Shown: piece after piece, positions 1-9,906 of the stretch
Layout of the letters: the number at the start of each line of letters is the position of its first letter
How positions within the stretch are numbered: the stretch's first letter is position 1
Origin: Protaetia brevitarsis
Lineage: Eukaryota; Arthropoda; Insecta; Coleoptera; Scarabaeidae
Length of the DNA: 64,000 nucleotides
Assembly: GCA_004143645.1 (NCBI GenBank)
Contig: RXPK01000157.1
Coordinates: forward strand, 1,993,639 to 2,057,638
Direction: 5' to 3'
Program-made: the position numbers and the translations under genes
The notes under the pieces: generated by a model
Told to the model about the DNA's origin: nothing
The model's database searches: none
The model's input: the letters and a program-made list of their open reading frames with translations, nothing else

Positions 1-516
1 ATTCTTCTCCTAAAGCAATCTTTCAACGCTAATTTCATTCCTCTTTCATCGATTGTTCGATTTGTTTTCCTAACGTACACACGCGGCATCTGCAAAAATA
101 TATGAAATTATTGAAAAAAACTACGGTGCAAACACACACGGGATTAGATCTAATGGTTGAATGTTCCCCATAAAACTTGGTTGTATTTACCCCACCAGCA
201 CACAGTGTATTTAGATGGCTAAATAAGAAGTAGGTAATTTCTTAAGGTTATGTTCTACGCACTAAAACTAACCCAAAACTATATAAATTCACCTATGATT
301 TCAATATTTTAAGCACTCAAGAAAAACACACTATGTCATAGAAAACCTTAAGTAACAGATACTTACCTTAAAAGCGTTAAAATCACAAATCTTTAATAAA
401 AAGTTACCCTTTGATACGGCGTCCACTAAATTATTCACACAAGACAAGCCAACTGACTGGCACATTATGCTTGGAAGAATGCGCGGCAATTTTAAACTAG
501 TTAAAAGACACAATCA
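1..516. other. AT-rich non-coding stretch
   Basis: I see no gene, RNA or recognisable repeat here. Only short open frames without family resemblance occur on either strand. Confidence 0.5.
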
Positions 517-1113
517 ATGGTTGTATCTTCCCCGTGGTTGAAGCTTCCCCAGTTTCCCCTACCGCTAGAAGGTTTTTTTCAAAATCCTCAAATGACTGCA
601 GATATAACAGGGGTTGATGTAGAACTAATTGAAAGAGTTAGCGTAATTTTGCAAGTAATAACAAGTAGTGCAGTAATTGATTCCGATAAATTTGAAAAGT
701 ACGCGCGTGACACTGCAGAATTATATGTAGCTAGGTATAATTGGCACTATATGCCTGTAAGCGTGCATAAAGTTTTAATTCATGGCAAAGATATAATAGA
801 CAGAGCTGCTTTATCTGTAGGATTATTTTCAGAGGAAGCACAAGAAGCCGAAAATAAAAATTATAAAAAGTATTCGCGAAATTTTTCTCGTAAAGCAACA
901 AATAAGGACATTATGCATATGCTGCTGCTAACATCCGATCCGCTTATTTCAAATGTGAGACGTTTGCCTCCTCAAAAAATTTTTGAATTTCACGATGACG
1001 CTAAAAATTTACATAATAATGTTAAAACATTTTTAAGCTTGGCAAGCGGTTATAATAATTCTTATGAATATTTTCCCGTTTTGTATTATTATCATTGCTA
1101 TTATTATTGTTAA
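517..1113 (+). CDS. Unidentified protein, probably transposon-associated
   Basis: An open frame of 198 codons with no internal stop. Residues about 25-150 look like a folded, charged domain with the motifs HYMPVSVHKVLIHG and SDPLISNVRRLPP; the last 15 residues are Tyr/Cys-rich low complexity and probably lie past the real end. From memory, proteins with this stretch (Met-Pro-x-Ser/Thr-Val-His-Lys-x-Leu-x-His-Gly) recur in many copies in arthropod and cnidarian genomes as uncharacterised proteins, which suggests a mobile-element origin. I cannot name a function. No catalytic motif is visible, and the true start may lie upstream of the chosen ATG. Confidence 0.4.
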   Translation: MVVSSPWLKLPQFPLPLEGFFQNPQMTADITGVDVELIERVSVILQVITSSAVIDSDKFEKYARDTAELYVARYNWHYMPVSVHKVLIHGKDIIDRAALSVGLFSEEAQEAENKNYKKYSRNFSRKATNKDIMHMLLLTSDPLISNVRRLPPQKIFEFHDDAKNLHNNVKTFLSLASGYNNSYEYFPVLYYYHCYYYC

Positions 1114-1382
1114 TATTATTACACATATGTATATTTAACTAAAATAGTTTAAAAAAAAAGTTAATGAATAGAAACTGCAGTACCTAACATTATTTGAATA
1201 ATTTATGTATTTCCGCCAATAATTATGTGATTTTATGCCTAATCTTTTTTTTTTTATGGAATTCAAATCGCCTATATTTAATCTCATTATCCTGAAAAAA
1301 ATATTAAAAAATTTCAATTCTATCGGAAGTTTCAGATTTATTTCCGCAAAAGCGCGTTTCTGGACCACTGTGCGCCGTTCCA

Positions 1383-2390
1383 ACAGATGATGACGAAGAG
1401 GAAGAAGCAGATAATGAACAAGAAGAAGTAAATGATGACGAAGAACAACAAGAAGTAGATGACGCCGCAGATAAAGAAGATAGATCTAATGACGTGAAGA
1501 CGCAGGGTCAGGCAAGCGGTTCCACAACTGAGGCAACGGCGCGGAGGCAAACACCAAAATTCATGATGACCTTCAAGGACGTTGAAGAAACACTATCTAC
1601 GTTTAGTGGAAGGGACAATTGCCTGGTTGACAAATGGATTGACGAATTCGAAGACGTATCCTTACTGATGAATTGGAATGAAGTGGAGAAATTAATTTAT
1701 GGAAAGAGGTTGCTAAAAGATGACGCTCTATTATTGATAAACTCTGAGAAGAACATAACTTCGTGGGATATTTTAAAGAAGAAATTAAAACATGAGTTTG
1801 GAAAAACCGTTAACAGTGCTACTTTACACAAAGCACTGTCTGCAAGAAAGAAGAGGAAGGACGAAACACTGACGCAATATCTACTGACTATGAAGGGTCT
1901 TGCTTCACAAGGAAACGTTGACGAAGATGCCCTACTAGATTATATCATAGAAGGCATCGAGGGCGAAGAAATTAATAAAGCTGTATCATATGGAACTAGT
2001 TCGCTTGAAGAATTTAAACAAAAGTTAAAGTTTTATGAGAGAATCAGAGAGAAATCATTGAAAGAAAAAAGAGAGGGAAGAGAAAAGAAAGACATTCCAT
2101 CAAGAAATGCCAAAACGCAAAACGAGGGCCAACATACCAGATGTTTCAATTGCGGAAAGAGGAGACATCAGTCAAAGAATTGCCGTGATAGGAACGAGAG
2201 ACCGAAATGTTTTTCTTGCAACAAATTTGGTCATATATCCAAGGATTGCGATAAACAACGTGAACCGCACAAGGCAACCAGACAGAACCAAGGACAAAAT
2301 CGAACTTGCGTAGTCCAAGAAAGTAAAAAGGAGCTACGAGGTCATACAGCCTTAACACTGAATGGCTATTCAATTTTATGGATTTATTGA
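1383..2390 (+). pseudogene. gag: Ty3/gypsy Gag with two zinc knuckles
   Basis: The frame is open upstream of the first usable start and begins with a very acidic Asp/Glu-rich stretch (1383-1480). A helical capsid-like domain follows (about 1560-2060, with FSGRDNCLVDKWIDEFED), then a basic linker and two CCHC nucleic-acid-binding knuckles, CFNCGKRRHQSKNC and CFSCNKFGHISKDC, both with intact C-x2-C-x4-H-x4-C spacing. Gag would package element RNA. The frame closes at 2388-2390, while the protease active site sits one frame over at 2389; a frame change at this border is common in these elements but could equally be decay. Confidence 0.8.
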
Positions 2391-2598
2391 TACGGGAAGC
2401 GATATCAACCTGTTAAAAGCTAGTAGCTACATTCAAATGGGGAGCACCGACTTTTAGTGGGAATCCTATCACGATAAAAGGATTGGGTAACGTAGAAACA
2501 AGGACCTTAGGAAAGTTTACGGCTCATGTAACCATGGATTGTCATCAATTCTCAACCGACGTCCATATTGTGTCAGATGAAGCAATTCCAGCGAACCT
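2371..2598 (+). pseudogene. Retropepsin fragment of the gypsy element
   Basis: The frame starting at 2371 reads a short stretch with the retropepsin signature Asp-Thr-Gly-Ser (D codon at 2389-2391) and stops after about 28 residues. A second frame from 2462 carries what looks like the rest of the aspartyl protease fold (GLGNVETRTLGKF). It is broken into two frames and is not functional. This identifies the element as a gag-pol retrotransposon; protease would process Gag and Pol. Confidence 0.7.
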
Positions 2599-2599
2599 A

Positions 2600-3098
2600 C
2601 CTAACACAAGGTATTAAACACGTTAAAATCAGTACAGGCGTTCCTAGAGGAAATGGACAGGTGGAACGAGTCAACCGTATAATTATACCAACGCTGACAA
2701 AACTAACAATCGATAATCCTGAAAAATGGTATAAGCACGTGAGAACGTTACAACAAGTGCTGAATAGTACTTACCATCGTTCTGTCGATACCACTCCTTT
2801 CCATTTGCTATTTGGTGTAGAAATGGCAAGGCCTGGTGAGATAAAAATGAAGACGATGATTGAACAGGAGTATGCAAATTTAGTCATGGAAGAAAGGGAG
2901 GAGCTTCGAGAGGTGGCAAAATGACAAATGAAAATCGTTCAACAGGACAATGTTGCCACGTACAACAAGAAACGAAAGACCGCCACTAAGTACCAAGTTG
3001 GGGATTTAGTCGCTATACGACGTACGCAGTTTCTGAACTTATCGAAACTTCTGCCAAAATTCTTAGGACCCTACAAAATTACAAAGAGTATGGGATGA
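2600..3098 (+). pseudogene. Gypsy integrase C-terminal half
   Basis: The catalytic-core end is recognisable by the third acidic residue in GNGQVERVN, followed by FHLLFG and, near the end, the conserved KFLGPYKI segment (about 3055-3080). The frame has one in-frame TGA at 2922-2924, in a place where Arg is plausible, and closes at 3096-3098. The first two catalytic Asp residues and the zinc-binding N-terminus were lost in the internal deletion, so it could not integrate DNA. Confidence 0.8.
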
Positions 3099-3519
3099 CC
3101 CGATGAAGTATATAAATTCACATAACTCATTACCTAAACTACCAATAAATAAAATTCTACTCATTACAAATATTTCAAAATTCGAAAATATTTTAACAAA
3201 TTCATTTGATTATATAGTATTTGTAAAAGAATAAGAAACACAAATTGAAGAAACCGATTTTATAGCGTCTTAGTTCCATTGATAGATGTCGGTAAAACCA
3301 GTATTTATTGTGTTGTGTAGAAGTTGTTGCAATTGCTGTTGCTGCTGTTATTGGTCATGTTGGTCATGTGCTCTATGGTCGTGACACTGATTGTGACAAG
3401 AGACAACATAAAATCAACGTGTATAATCTATAAATCCAACTATGAATATGCCGGGTTATTCAAATATGAGACGAGGTACGTTAACTGTTGTGAACAATAG
3501 ATAAGATAGAATTAGTCAT
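3099..3519. other. Non-coding, short GTT/GCT-rich repeat
   Basis: No gene is seen. A short interrupted trinucleotide tract (TTGCTGTTGCTGCTGTT) lies near 3331-3350. Confidence 0.5.
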
Positions 3520-3993
3520 CTTACGTGTGCTGGAATGCCTTTTGTAGGGACTGAACCCTTTTGCGGGTTAAGAAGCCGTACAATACTGAAGAAACTGAAA
3601 ATAGATATGGAGCAGAGAAAATCCAGTTACTGGGAAAATCTCCAGGGAATGAGGCAAAGTAAAATTCTTCTGGGAACTTATGACCAGAAGAGGTTTACAG
3701 AATGCTTCAACCTGAGCAAGAACAATGTTCACATATTAACAGGAATACTATCAGGCCATTGTAGACTGAAAGGACACCTGAGTAAACTTGGATTGGAAAA
3801 AGAATGTGAATGTAGATTTTGTGGGGAACAGGATGAAACACCCATCCACCTCCTCTCAAACTGCGTAGCACTGTGCAACTTGAGGGCGTTGCACCTGAGG
3901 GCATGTGAAATCGAAAAGGGAGACTTATCTAAACTGGGGCCCTCTGATACCCTACACTTTATGAAAGGAACAGGATTGGAAGGCCAGCTGTAA
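3520..3993 (+). pseudogene. 5'-truncated LINE ORF2, C-terminal end
   Basis: The open frame matches the tail of jockey/R1-type LINE ORF2 proteins. LTGILSGHCRLKGHLSKLG is the usual segment before the terminal cysteine motif, which reads CRFCGEQDETPIHLLSNC (C-x2-C...H-x4-C). No reverse transcriptase or endonuclease precedes it, as expected for a 5'-truncated insertion. The start codon at 3535 is an accident of truncation. A later AATAAA (about 4121) could be its poly(A) signal, but no clear A-tail is visible. Confidence 0.75.
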
Positions 3994-4674
3994 AGCAGCA
4001 AGAATAGGGGACATAACAGATCTTTTAGGTCGCAGTGTAACATCACCCTTCTATTTATATACATATATACTACAGGTTCATATTCTTCACAATTTTCAAA
4101 TGTAATATTTGCCTCCATTAATAAAACAATGAAAACACACTGGTATCACCTATAAATTTATGAATATTATTCGATATATTTTAGTTACAAGTCTGACAGT
4201 AAGGGTACAGTGAATATAACCCCATATAACTTACAACAAAGATTTAAAATTGACATGAATATAACTGACGACTACGAATGCGCATATCAGATCATTTTCG
4301 CCGCACTTTAGACTTGGATGAAATGTCATCTGGACGTTATTTCTGAACGGTTTGTAATTTTCAAGCGCACAAATCTTCAATAAATATGAACGATTTTGTG
4401 TGAAATTTCGTTATCCAGACAACGCCCGGCGTTAAATCGGAACGCACCCCTGCTATTAAGATCATATCACGTTCATAATAAAATTGTATCTTTATTAAAT
4501 AATAAAGAATGCTAAACATAGCGCAGTCATAAACTGAGAAAATATAGATTCAGAAAAAAGTAAGTGTTAAGTGTGTTAAGTTTATAACGAAGAGAAAAAA
4601 TGTCAGAAGAATCAGCGTCTAAGTGCATGGCCTCGCGGCTCCTCGCAACAGAAAAGATGAACGTGTTGTTATGG
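3994..4674. other. Non-coding spacer
   Basis: No gene or recognisable element. GC content rises after 4620, towards the likely Harbinger end. Confidence 0.4.
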
Positions 4675-5159
4675 GTGCGGCCACATTGAGTTGCCTACCT
4701 CTGCAACGCCGCTTGCAGAAACCATTGCGCTCGCACTCAGAATAGAGTCTAGAATTAACTAGTGCGAGCACCCTGGCGCGCACCATCGCAATAACTGCGC
4801 GCGCCGGTTGTTTACATTAGTTTCTGTATGTTTGGTGTGCATCTATTGTATATTATACTTTGACAGCGAAGTGCAACAATGTGCAGTGAGGAAGCCATAA
4901 TTTCAGCTGTATTTCAAAGGCCTCAATTGTGGGACAAAACCCTCTCGCAGCACCACAATAATGCTGTTTTAAATAAATTATGGCAAGAGTAGCTCGAATG
5001 TAGATTGCCAGGTAAGTTAAAAAAAGTTAAGAATTGCCGTTTTCCGGTACTTAATATTTAATTTTCTAGTACTTATTCATTAACTACAGAGGTTGTCTTA
5101 AAATATTGTAAAGGAACTAGTATTAAAAAGCATGAACGTTTATTTTTTAACTTTAATGA

Positions 5160-5690
5160 TTAAATATTTATCGGATTATTGCAAAGATAAATTTTAAAAA
5201 TGTCCCGAGTCCATTTTCCAGCGGTAGCCTGCCGTCCTCTTCGCATGGTACGTTCTACATGTCTTGTAGGATATAATTTTAAGTATGTGAGGTTATGGTG
5301 GATACCTTCCTTATCAATAATAACATTATGCAATACACAAATTGCCTTTACAATAGCGTCCGCAGTTTCTGGATTTGTTTCTATTGGTTTCGATAGAATT
5401 CTCCACTTGCTGTTGATAATCCCAAACGCTAATTCTACAGTTCTACGCGCTCTTGATAGACGTTTGTTGAAATATTCTTTGTCAGCATCTAATTCTTGTT
5501 TATTGTATGGTTTTAATACATTTTGTAGTAGAGGGTACGCTTCGTCTCCTATAAACACGTATGGTGCAACAAGATCAGATCCTGGTAACTTGTTATCTTC
5601 TGGGATTGCGAATGTTTTATCAATCAATCTTTTATAGAGTGCGGATGCTCGAAATATACCCCCGTCGCTCTGTCTACCGTAACGCCCCAC
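5160..5690 (-). pseudogene. Harbinger transposase (HARBI1-like), C-terminal part
   Basis: The 176-residue frame carries the hallmark GRYGRQSDGGIF, then the second catalytic Asp in GDEAYPLL and the catalytic Glu region RARRTVELAFGIINSKWRIL (DDE_Tnp_4 type). The first catalytic Asp and the DNA-binding N-terminus are absent because the element is deleted at 5690. The protein would cut and rejoin the element ends. It is about half the family length of roughly 350-400 residues, and its gene diverges from the partner gene that starts beside it. Confidence 0.85.
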
Positions 5691-5766
5691 ACTGCGAGAA
5701 ACTTATCGCAAAAAGCTCGCATCCATTCCTCCAACTCGATCAGGAGACGCGGGTGGAGAGAAATTT

Positions 5767-6217
5767 GTGATTGTTTGGAAGCATTTCAGCTCGATGGAGT
5801 TTTTAAAAGACCAGTTCCGACCCAGAGAGTCCACCGCAAATTTAGAATTAACTCAGAATCCTGAGGAAGCAGTAAACTCTCAGGAAGATAGGGAATCTGG
5901 TGATGAAACCTTCGATTTACATGATGTTTCTAGTCCGTCTACGAGCAATACAGTAGCCTTCAAGCAATGCAATACAACGAAAGAAACGTAAAGGAAATGA
6001 TTTACAAGAATAATTTCTGGAAACCGAAAGAGAGAAAATTGAAATTTTTAAAAGGAAATTGGAAGTGGGTGAATCTCAAAAAGCTCCGAAAGACGATAAT
6101 GTGTCATTTTTGGAAAGTTTACTGCCTTTTATGAGGGCACTCTCTCCGAATGACAATTTAACATTTCGCATAAAAACAATGCAATTATTGCAAGAAATGG
6201 CACAAAATAAATGTTAA
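5767..6217 (+). pseudogene. Harbinger partner protein with BESS motif (MADF/BESS-like)
   Basis: An acidic Ser/Glu-rich region (5767-5991) runs into a frame change near 5990. It is followed by a Lys-rich helix and the BESS-type ending FLESLLPFMRALSPNDNLTF, closing with TAA at 6215-6217. Harbinger elements commonly encode a second, DNA-binding protein that brings transposase to the termini. The MADF DNA-binding domain expected at the N-terminus is missing, removed by the same deletion that truncated the transposase. Confidence 0.7.
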
Positions 6218-6660
6218 TAAATCTTTTCCTTTATTTAAACACACTTGGTTTTTTATAAAATCTTCTTTTCTTAACCTGTATAATATCTTATTCCTGAATT
6301 GTCTTGGTTTTCAGAGAACCCGTTGAAGAGAAAAACAACAACTAATGTAACGACGTTTCGGTTTATTTACAAACCTTTGTCAAGTTATAAAAGAAAAATT
6401 ATAATGACATTAAATAATTATAAACAAAATCTTTTTTTTGTTTCACTCCACGGTCAACGACTTCTGAGTCAACTTCTACCGGTGTACGCATGCGCATTTC
6501 AACGTGTTGGTTTGTTGCAAAGCGGGGCTCTACACTCCTATATGGCCGCACGTTGTGAGCAGTGACTCCTGCGAAATATACACTAGAAGCTAGGCTTTCT
6601 ACTACGCGCGCAGCTCCTATATGGACACGCACTAAAAAATTAGTAGCGAGCAACGAATAA

Positions 6661-7066
6661 TGGCCGCGAGTAGCGTGGGTATGGTAAAATTTCCGCCTGA
6701 TTTTAATGTACAATCGGAAAACGCCGCAATCGAGTGGAAGTTTTGGAGAACAGCATTTGACGATTGACGAATCGCGACGGGACAGCATAATGCTGAAGGT
6801 AATGTGAAGTTATCGGTATTAAGAAACATAATCGGTACGGAATCAACAAGAGTGATGGCCACCTTCCACAATCCCGGAGCGCAAAGAAATAATTTTAAAT
6901 ACACAATGAAGTGTATCGATAAACATGTCAACCCGAGGATAAATGAATGCTTCGAACGTTATAATTTCCATAAGCGGACAACGGACTGAAAATCCCTGGA
7001 AAGGGAATCCTTCGAACATTTTTTGACAGAGTGTCGTCGTTTGGTGAAAACCTGTAACTACAATGA
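6661..7066 (+). pseudogene. gag: Gypsy-2 Gag N-terminal region
   Basis: The frame starts at ATG 6661 and shows the capsid-like features of insect gypsy Gag: WKFWRTAFDD, LSVLRNIIG, and CIDKHVNPRINECFERY. It contains an in-frame TGA near 6766 and a further break near 6988. The nucleocapsid knuckles are missing because of a deletion before 7090. Confidence 0.7.
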
Positions 7067-7092
7067 GATTAGTACAGGGACAGCTGAAGGCC

Positions 7093-7635
7093 TATAGTTT
7101 CTGTAAATTTACACTGTGCATTTAAAGACAAGGAAGTAATTGAAAAATTCATGGTAATTGAAACAGCAGACCACATATTATTAGAGGGTGAAGCTTCTCT
7201 AAAACTAAAGTTAGTTAAAAGAATTGATAATAATACTGCAGTAGCAATTGACAATAAAGAAAAATTCGTTAAAGAATACGCAGACGCTTTTGCGGGATCA
7301 GCTAAATTTCCTGGTAAATGTACCATAACAACTGTTAAAAATTTTGAATCCGTATGTCAACCACCAACTAAAGCTCCTCGTGCTATTCAAAACGCGTTGA
7401 AATCAGAATTGTACAGTTTAGTTGAAAGAAAAGCGATCGTAAAAGTTGAAAAATTGGACGCACGTGCGAGTATAAACAGAATGGTTATCGCGGAAAAAAC
7501 CAACGGTAAATTGCGTTTATGTTTGGATTCTCATAATTTAAATAAACAAATTTTACGTAAACCGAAACTTAGCCCTACTATAGAAAAAATGTTTTCAAAA
7601 TTAATAGGCAAAAAATATTTTGGGTGGAAAAACAA
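7093..7635 (+). pseudogene. pol: Gypsy-2 protease end and reverse transcriptase start
   Basis: After the last strand of the protease, the frame from 7151 continues through the linker to the RT fingers. The motif MVIAEKTNGKLRLCLDSHNL corresponds to the family pattern with MVVV-x-K-x-NGK-x-R-x-C-x-D. The catalytic YVDD block and everything after it are absent, since the copy stops at 7635 within the palm region. Confidence 0.75.
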
Positions 7636-7800
7636 GAAAACGGTCTTGGTCCTCACAAAATTCTTTAATATATCACACGACTGGTTTCGGTCTAACCGAG
7701 CATCTTCAGGTCAACTACAGAAGCATCAATTAATGAGTATAAATTAATAATTAGTATTGTATAGATTTAACATATTTTGTATATAAATAAGAGATAAGTA
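7636..7800 (-). mobile_element. Penelope-like element tail
   Basis: The segment 7655-7715 has the sequence type that closes Penelope-like elements: a run ending TTAAAGAATTTTGTGAGG preceded by GACCGAAACC and CCTGAAGATG (minus strand). A similar tail (CCTGAAGATG ... TTAAAGAATTTGTGAG) lies next to the GIY-YIG endonuclease remnant near 24.15 kb, which supports the assignment. No coding sequence is left. Confidence 0.5.
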
Positions 7801-7810
7801 AAGTAACAAA

Positions 7811-8680
7811 TTAAAAATTAAAAAAGTCCCAATGAGTGTCCCAAAGCTCTGCTTCGGTCTCGACACTTGTAGCCAACATCGTAACAATCGTCTTATTGTA
7901 TCGTTCACACTGATCATTTGATCTAGGGGTAGCTACTGCGTTCAGGACATGACGAATTGCATAGGTCTCATAAAGAAAAAATCGTAAAAGCTCGGGATGT
8001 AAATGCACTGCCACGATCAGTTATTAAACGAGTGGGAACCACAAAAATACTCATAATATTTTGCAAGATCCACACAACGGGTTTCACTTTTGTCGACTTG
8101 ACGGGTTCAATGAACGTAAACTTCATCAAAGCGTCTACTAATACGAGCAAGAACTCGTTCCCTGTTCGTCTCAAAGGGACCGACGTAAGCCAAATGCAAT
8201 GTTTGGAAAGCAATTTACCCTGCTTCTTGCCTGGGCAATTCTTAATATGCACAACTTAAACATGCTTTCACGTATTTCGTAACAAAACGTCTCATCTTAG
8301 GAAGATAATAGTGCGTTTGGATACGTCGTAGCGTATGTTCAACACTTAAATGGCCTGCCTGATCGTGACATAGCCTAACTATCTGCCATCGCGCTGCACG
8401 GGGTACTTCCCACACTCGCCTTCCATCTGCCAACTTCCGATACTTTAGTGTTTCTCAACTCATACTCCTGAAAATAGTGCTTGGTCTCTGAACTTTTAAC
8501 ACCTGCTTCTAAGATTCTACGAATTGATGGTAGTTTGACATCTTGCAACTGAGCCGATAATATCCAGTCGCCTTCAGTTAAATCGATTTTGTTAACCTTA
8601 ACCGTAATGGGATAGCGACTGAGAGCATCCACGTGCGGCATACGTGTTCCCGGACGGTACTTGATGTCAAAGGTAAACTT
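7811..8680 (-). pseudogene. pol: Ty3/gypsy remnant 3: RNase H end and integrase
   Basis: Read leftwards from 8680, an RNase H end (RMPHVDALSR), an HHCC zinc motif (HDQAGH...CLSC) and the integrase core appear. The three catalytic acids can be seen at DALMKF, TDRGSAF and NDQCERYN. The pieces lie in different frames with breaks near 8430, 8250 and 7970. It lies on the opposite strand to gypsy-2, so it is a separate insertion or an inverted piece. Confidence 0.85.
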
Positions 8681-8701
8681 TTAAATATAAATAACCCAGC
8701 T

Positions 8702-8935
8702 AGCAGAGTGACGTATTATTTACGTATAAAATCGGTGGCATATTTCGTAATGTTTACGTAATATTGGAGGTAATAAGCACGTAAAAATTACGTGTTAATG
8801 TCACATCGCAAAGACGTAACTGTTGAACGTAGTTTAAACGTACAAAAATAACGTCCAAAAAACTATATTCTAGGACGTATTTATAACGTTATTTTTCCGT
8901 TAATACGTAAAAGTAAGAGAAAATACGTATTCGTA
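8702..8935. repeat. ACGT-rich patch
   Basis: About 13 ACGT tetramers, mostly as TACGTA, TTACGT or AACGTA, occur in 234 bp of otherwise AT-rich DNA, in both orientations and without regular spacing. No coding potential is seen. It may be the terminal or regulatory part of an unrecognised element. Confidence 0.5.
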
Positions 8936-9190
8936 AAAAAAAAACTTTTATTATAAAGTACTCTACATCATACATTGTATACATTCCCTCCAGACACTAA
9001 ATACAATAATAAAATAAACAAAGTAGGGCAGTTTTTTAATTACATATTGAATGTATAATCGACATCGAAATCCATTTACAATTGTTATCATTAATTTGAT
9101 GAATATTACATGGTAGTAGTAAGCATTTGGCTTTAATAACCGTGACAGGCCAAATATCCAAATCACTATTCAATTCTGCTACTACATATA

Positions 9191-9677
9191 CAGGGTGTAG
9201 ATAAAGTCTGTAGACAAAATTAATATTTCTGTTATCTTCGGTTTGATGGAAAAACCCTGAAACAGGTCGATTTTGTTTTTATCCCGTGCACACTATAACA
9301 TCGTGAATTTGTTTCTGTCGTCATCTGGTTGCGCGCGGGCGTGACGTCATCAGTTTTTTCAAATGGTAACCCGCCACATTTATTGCCCCTTGTCGTTAGG
9401 TATTCCACTGTGCATGCAACGGTATAAAAGGTTTGGTACCTTATATAACAATTTTTGGGAGAAAAATGCTTTCGAATTTCAAAAAATTAAAATTTTATTT
9501 CTAATGAAAAACTAATCAAAAATGATTTTAAAAAATCAGATTATTATTATAATCCGAGGTTTATCTTGGATTGTCGTCAAACAAGACACCAAAAAAATGT
9601 CAACGGAAGTGTTCAAATTGTCCACCATTAGCCATTTGACACTGGCCGAGACGGACGTACACGTTTTCTACGACACG
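9191..9677 (-). mobile_element. Tc1/mariner-type remnant, 3' half
   Basis: On the minus strand, a frame from 9677 to the stop at 9600-9602 gives a transposase-like C-terminus (CQMANGGQFEHFR, then stop). A non-coding tail follows, ending at a candidate inverted-repeat end CAGGGTGTAGATAAAGTC (from 9191), preceded by TA. The ending NGGxFEHx is typical, from memory, of insect Tc1/mariner-related transposases. The rest of the gene is missing. Confidence 0.5.
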
Positions 9678-9678
9678 T

Positions 9679-9708
9679 TAATGAACTGTCAATATTGACA
9701 GTTCATTA
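9679..9708. repeat. 30-bp perfect palindrome
   Basis: A perfect inverted repeat without a loop, centred on AATATT (TGTCAATATTGACA in the middle). It touches the broken 5' side of the Tc1/mariner-like coding end. Confidence 0.8.
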
Positions 9709-9906
9709 CTTGGTGTTTGCACTTATCCATTCACAATACTTGCTCCATTGGTAGTGTTGAACGTGCATTATCACATAAATCTTTTGCCTACCAAGAAGAT
9801 ATTATCATCAAGATCTACAGCATATTATGTATTTGAATAACATTTTCTGAAATTAAGCATTAAGAATTAACATTAGAACAAGAATGTATTATTAATGTAA
9901 ATGAAT

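Larger units (their letters stand above)
1383..3098 (+). mobile_element. Ty3/gypsy retrotransposon remnant, RT/RNase H deleted
   Basis: Gag, protease start, protease end and integrase C-terminus follow in the correct order, but within 1.7 kb instead of about 4-5 kb. Reverse transcriptase, RNase H and the integrase N-terminus are missing between about 2598 and 2605. I could not find LTRs on either side. The copy is dead because of the deletion, at least two frame changes and an internal stop. Confidence 0.8.
4675..6551 (+). mobile_element. PIF/Harbinger transposon 1, internally deleted
   Basis: Two diverging gene remnants, a transposase on minus and a MADF/BESS-like partner on plus, meet head to head near 5695; the 5' halves of both are missing. 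A candidate terminal inverted repeat is GTGCGGCCACAT at 4675-4686 and its reverse complement with one mismatch at 6540-6551. The ends are placed nearly symmetrically outside the two genes. The target duplication is not clear, so the exact ends are tentative. Confidence 0.55.
6661..7635 (+). mobile_element. Ty3/gypsy remnant 2 (gag, protease end, start of RT)
   Basis: Gag (6661-7066), a protease C-terminus (from about 7093) and the start of reverse transcriptase follow in order with deletions between them. The copy ends abruptly at 7635, where a Penelope tail begins. No LTR was found. Confidence 0.75.

Noticed and set aside
4740..4810. GCGCGC-rich segment as the Harbinger 1 terminus
   Set aside because: Its match to the right side (about 6600) is weaker than GTGCGGCCACAT at 4675 and would give unequal flanks.
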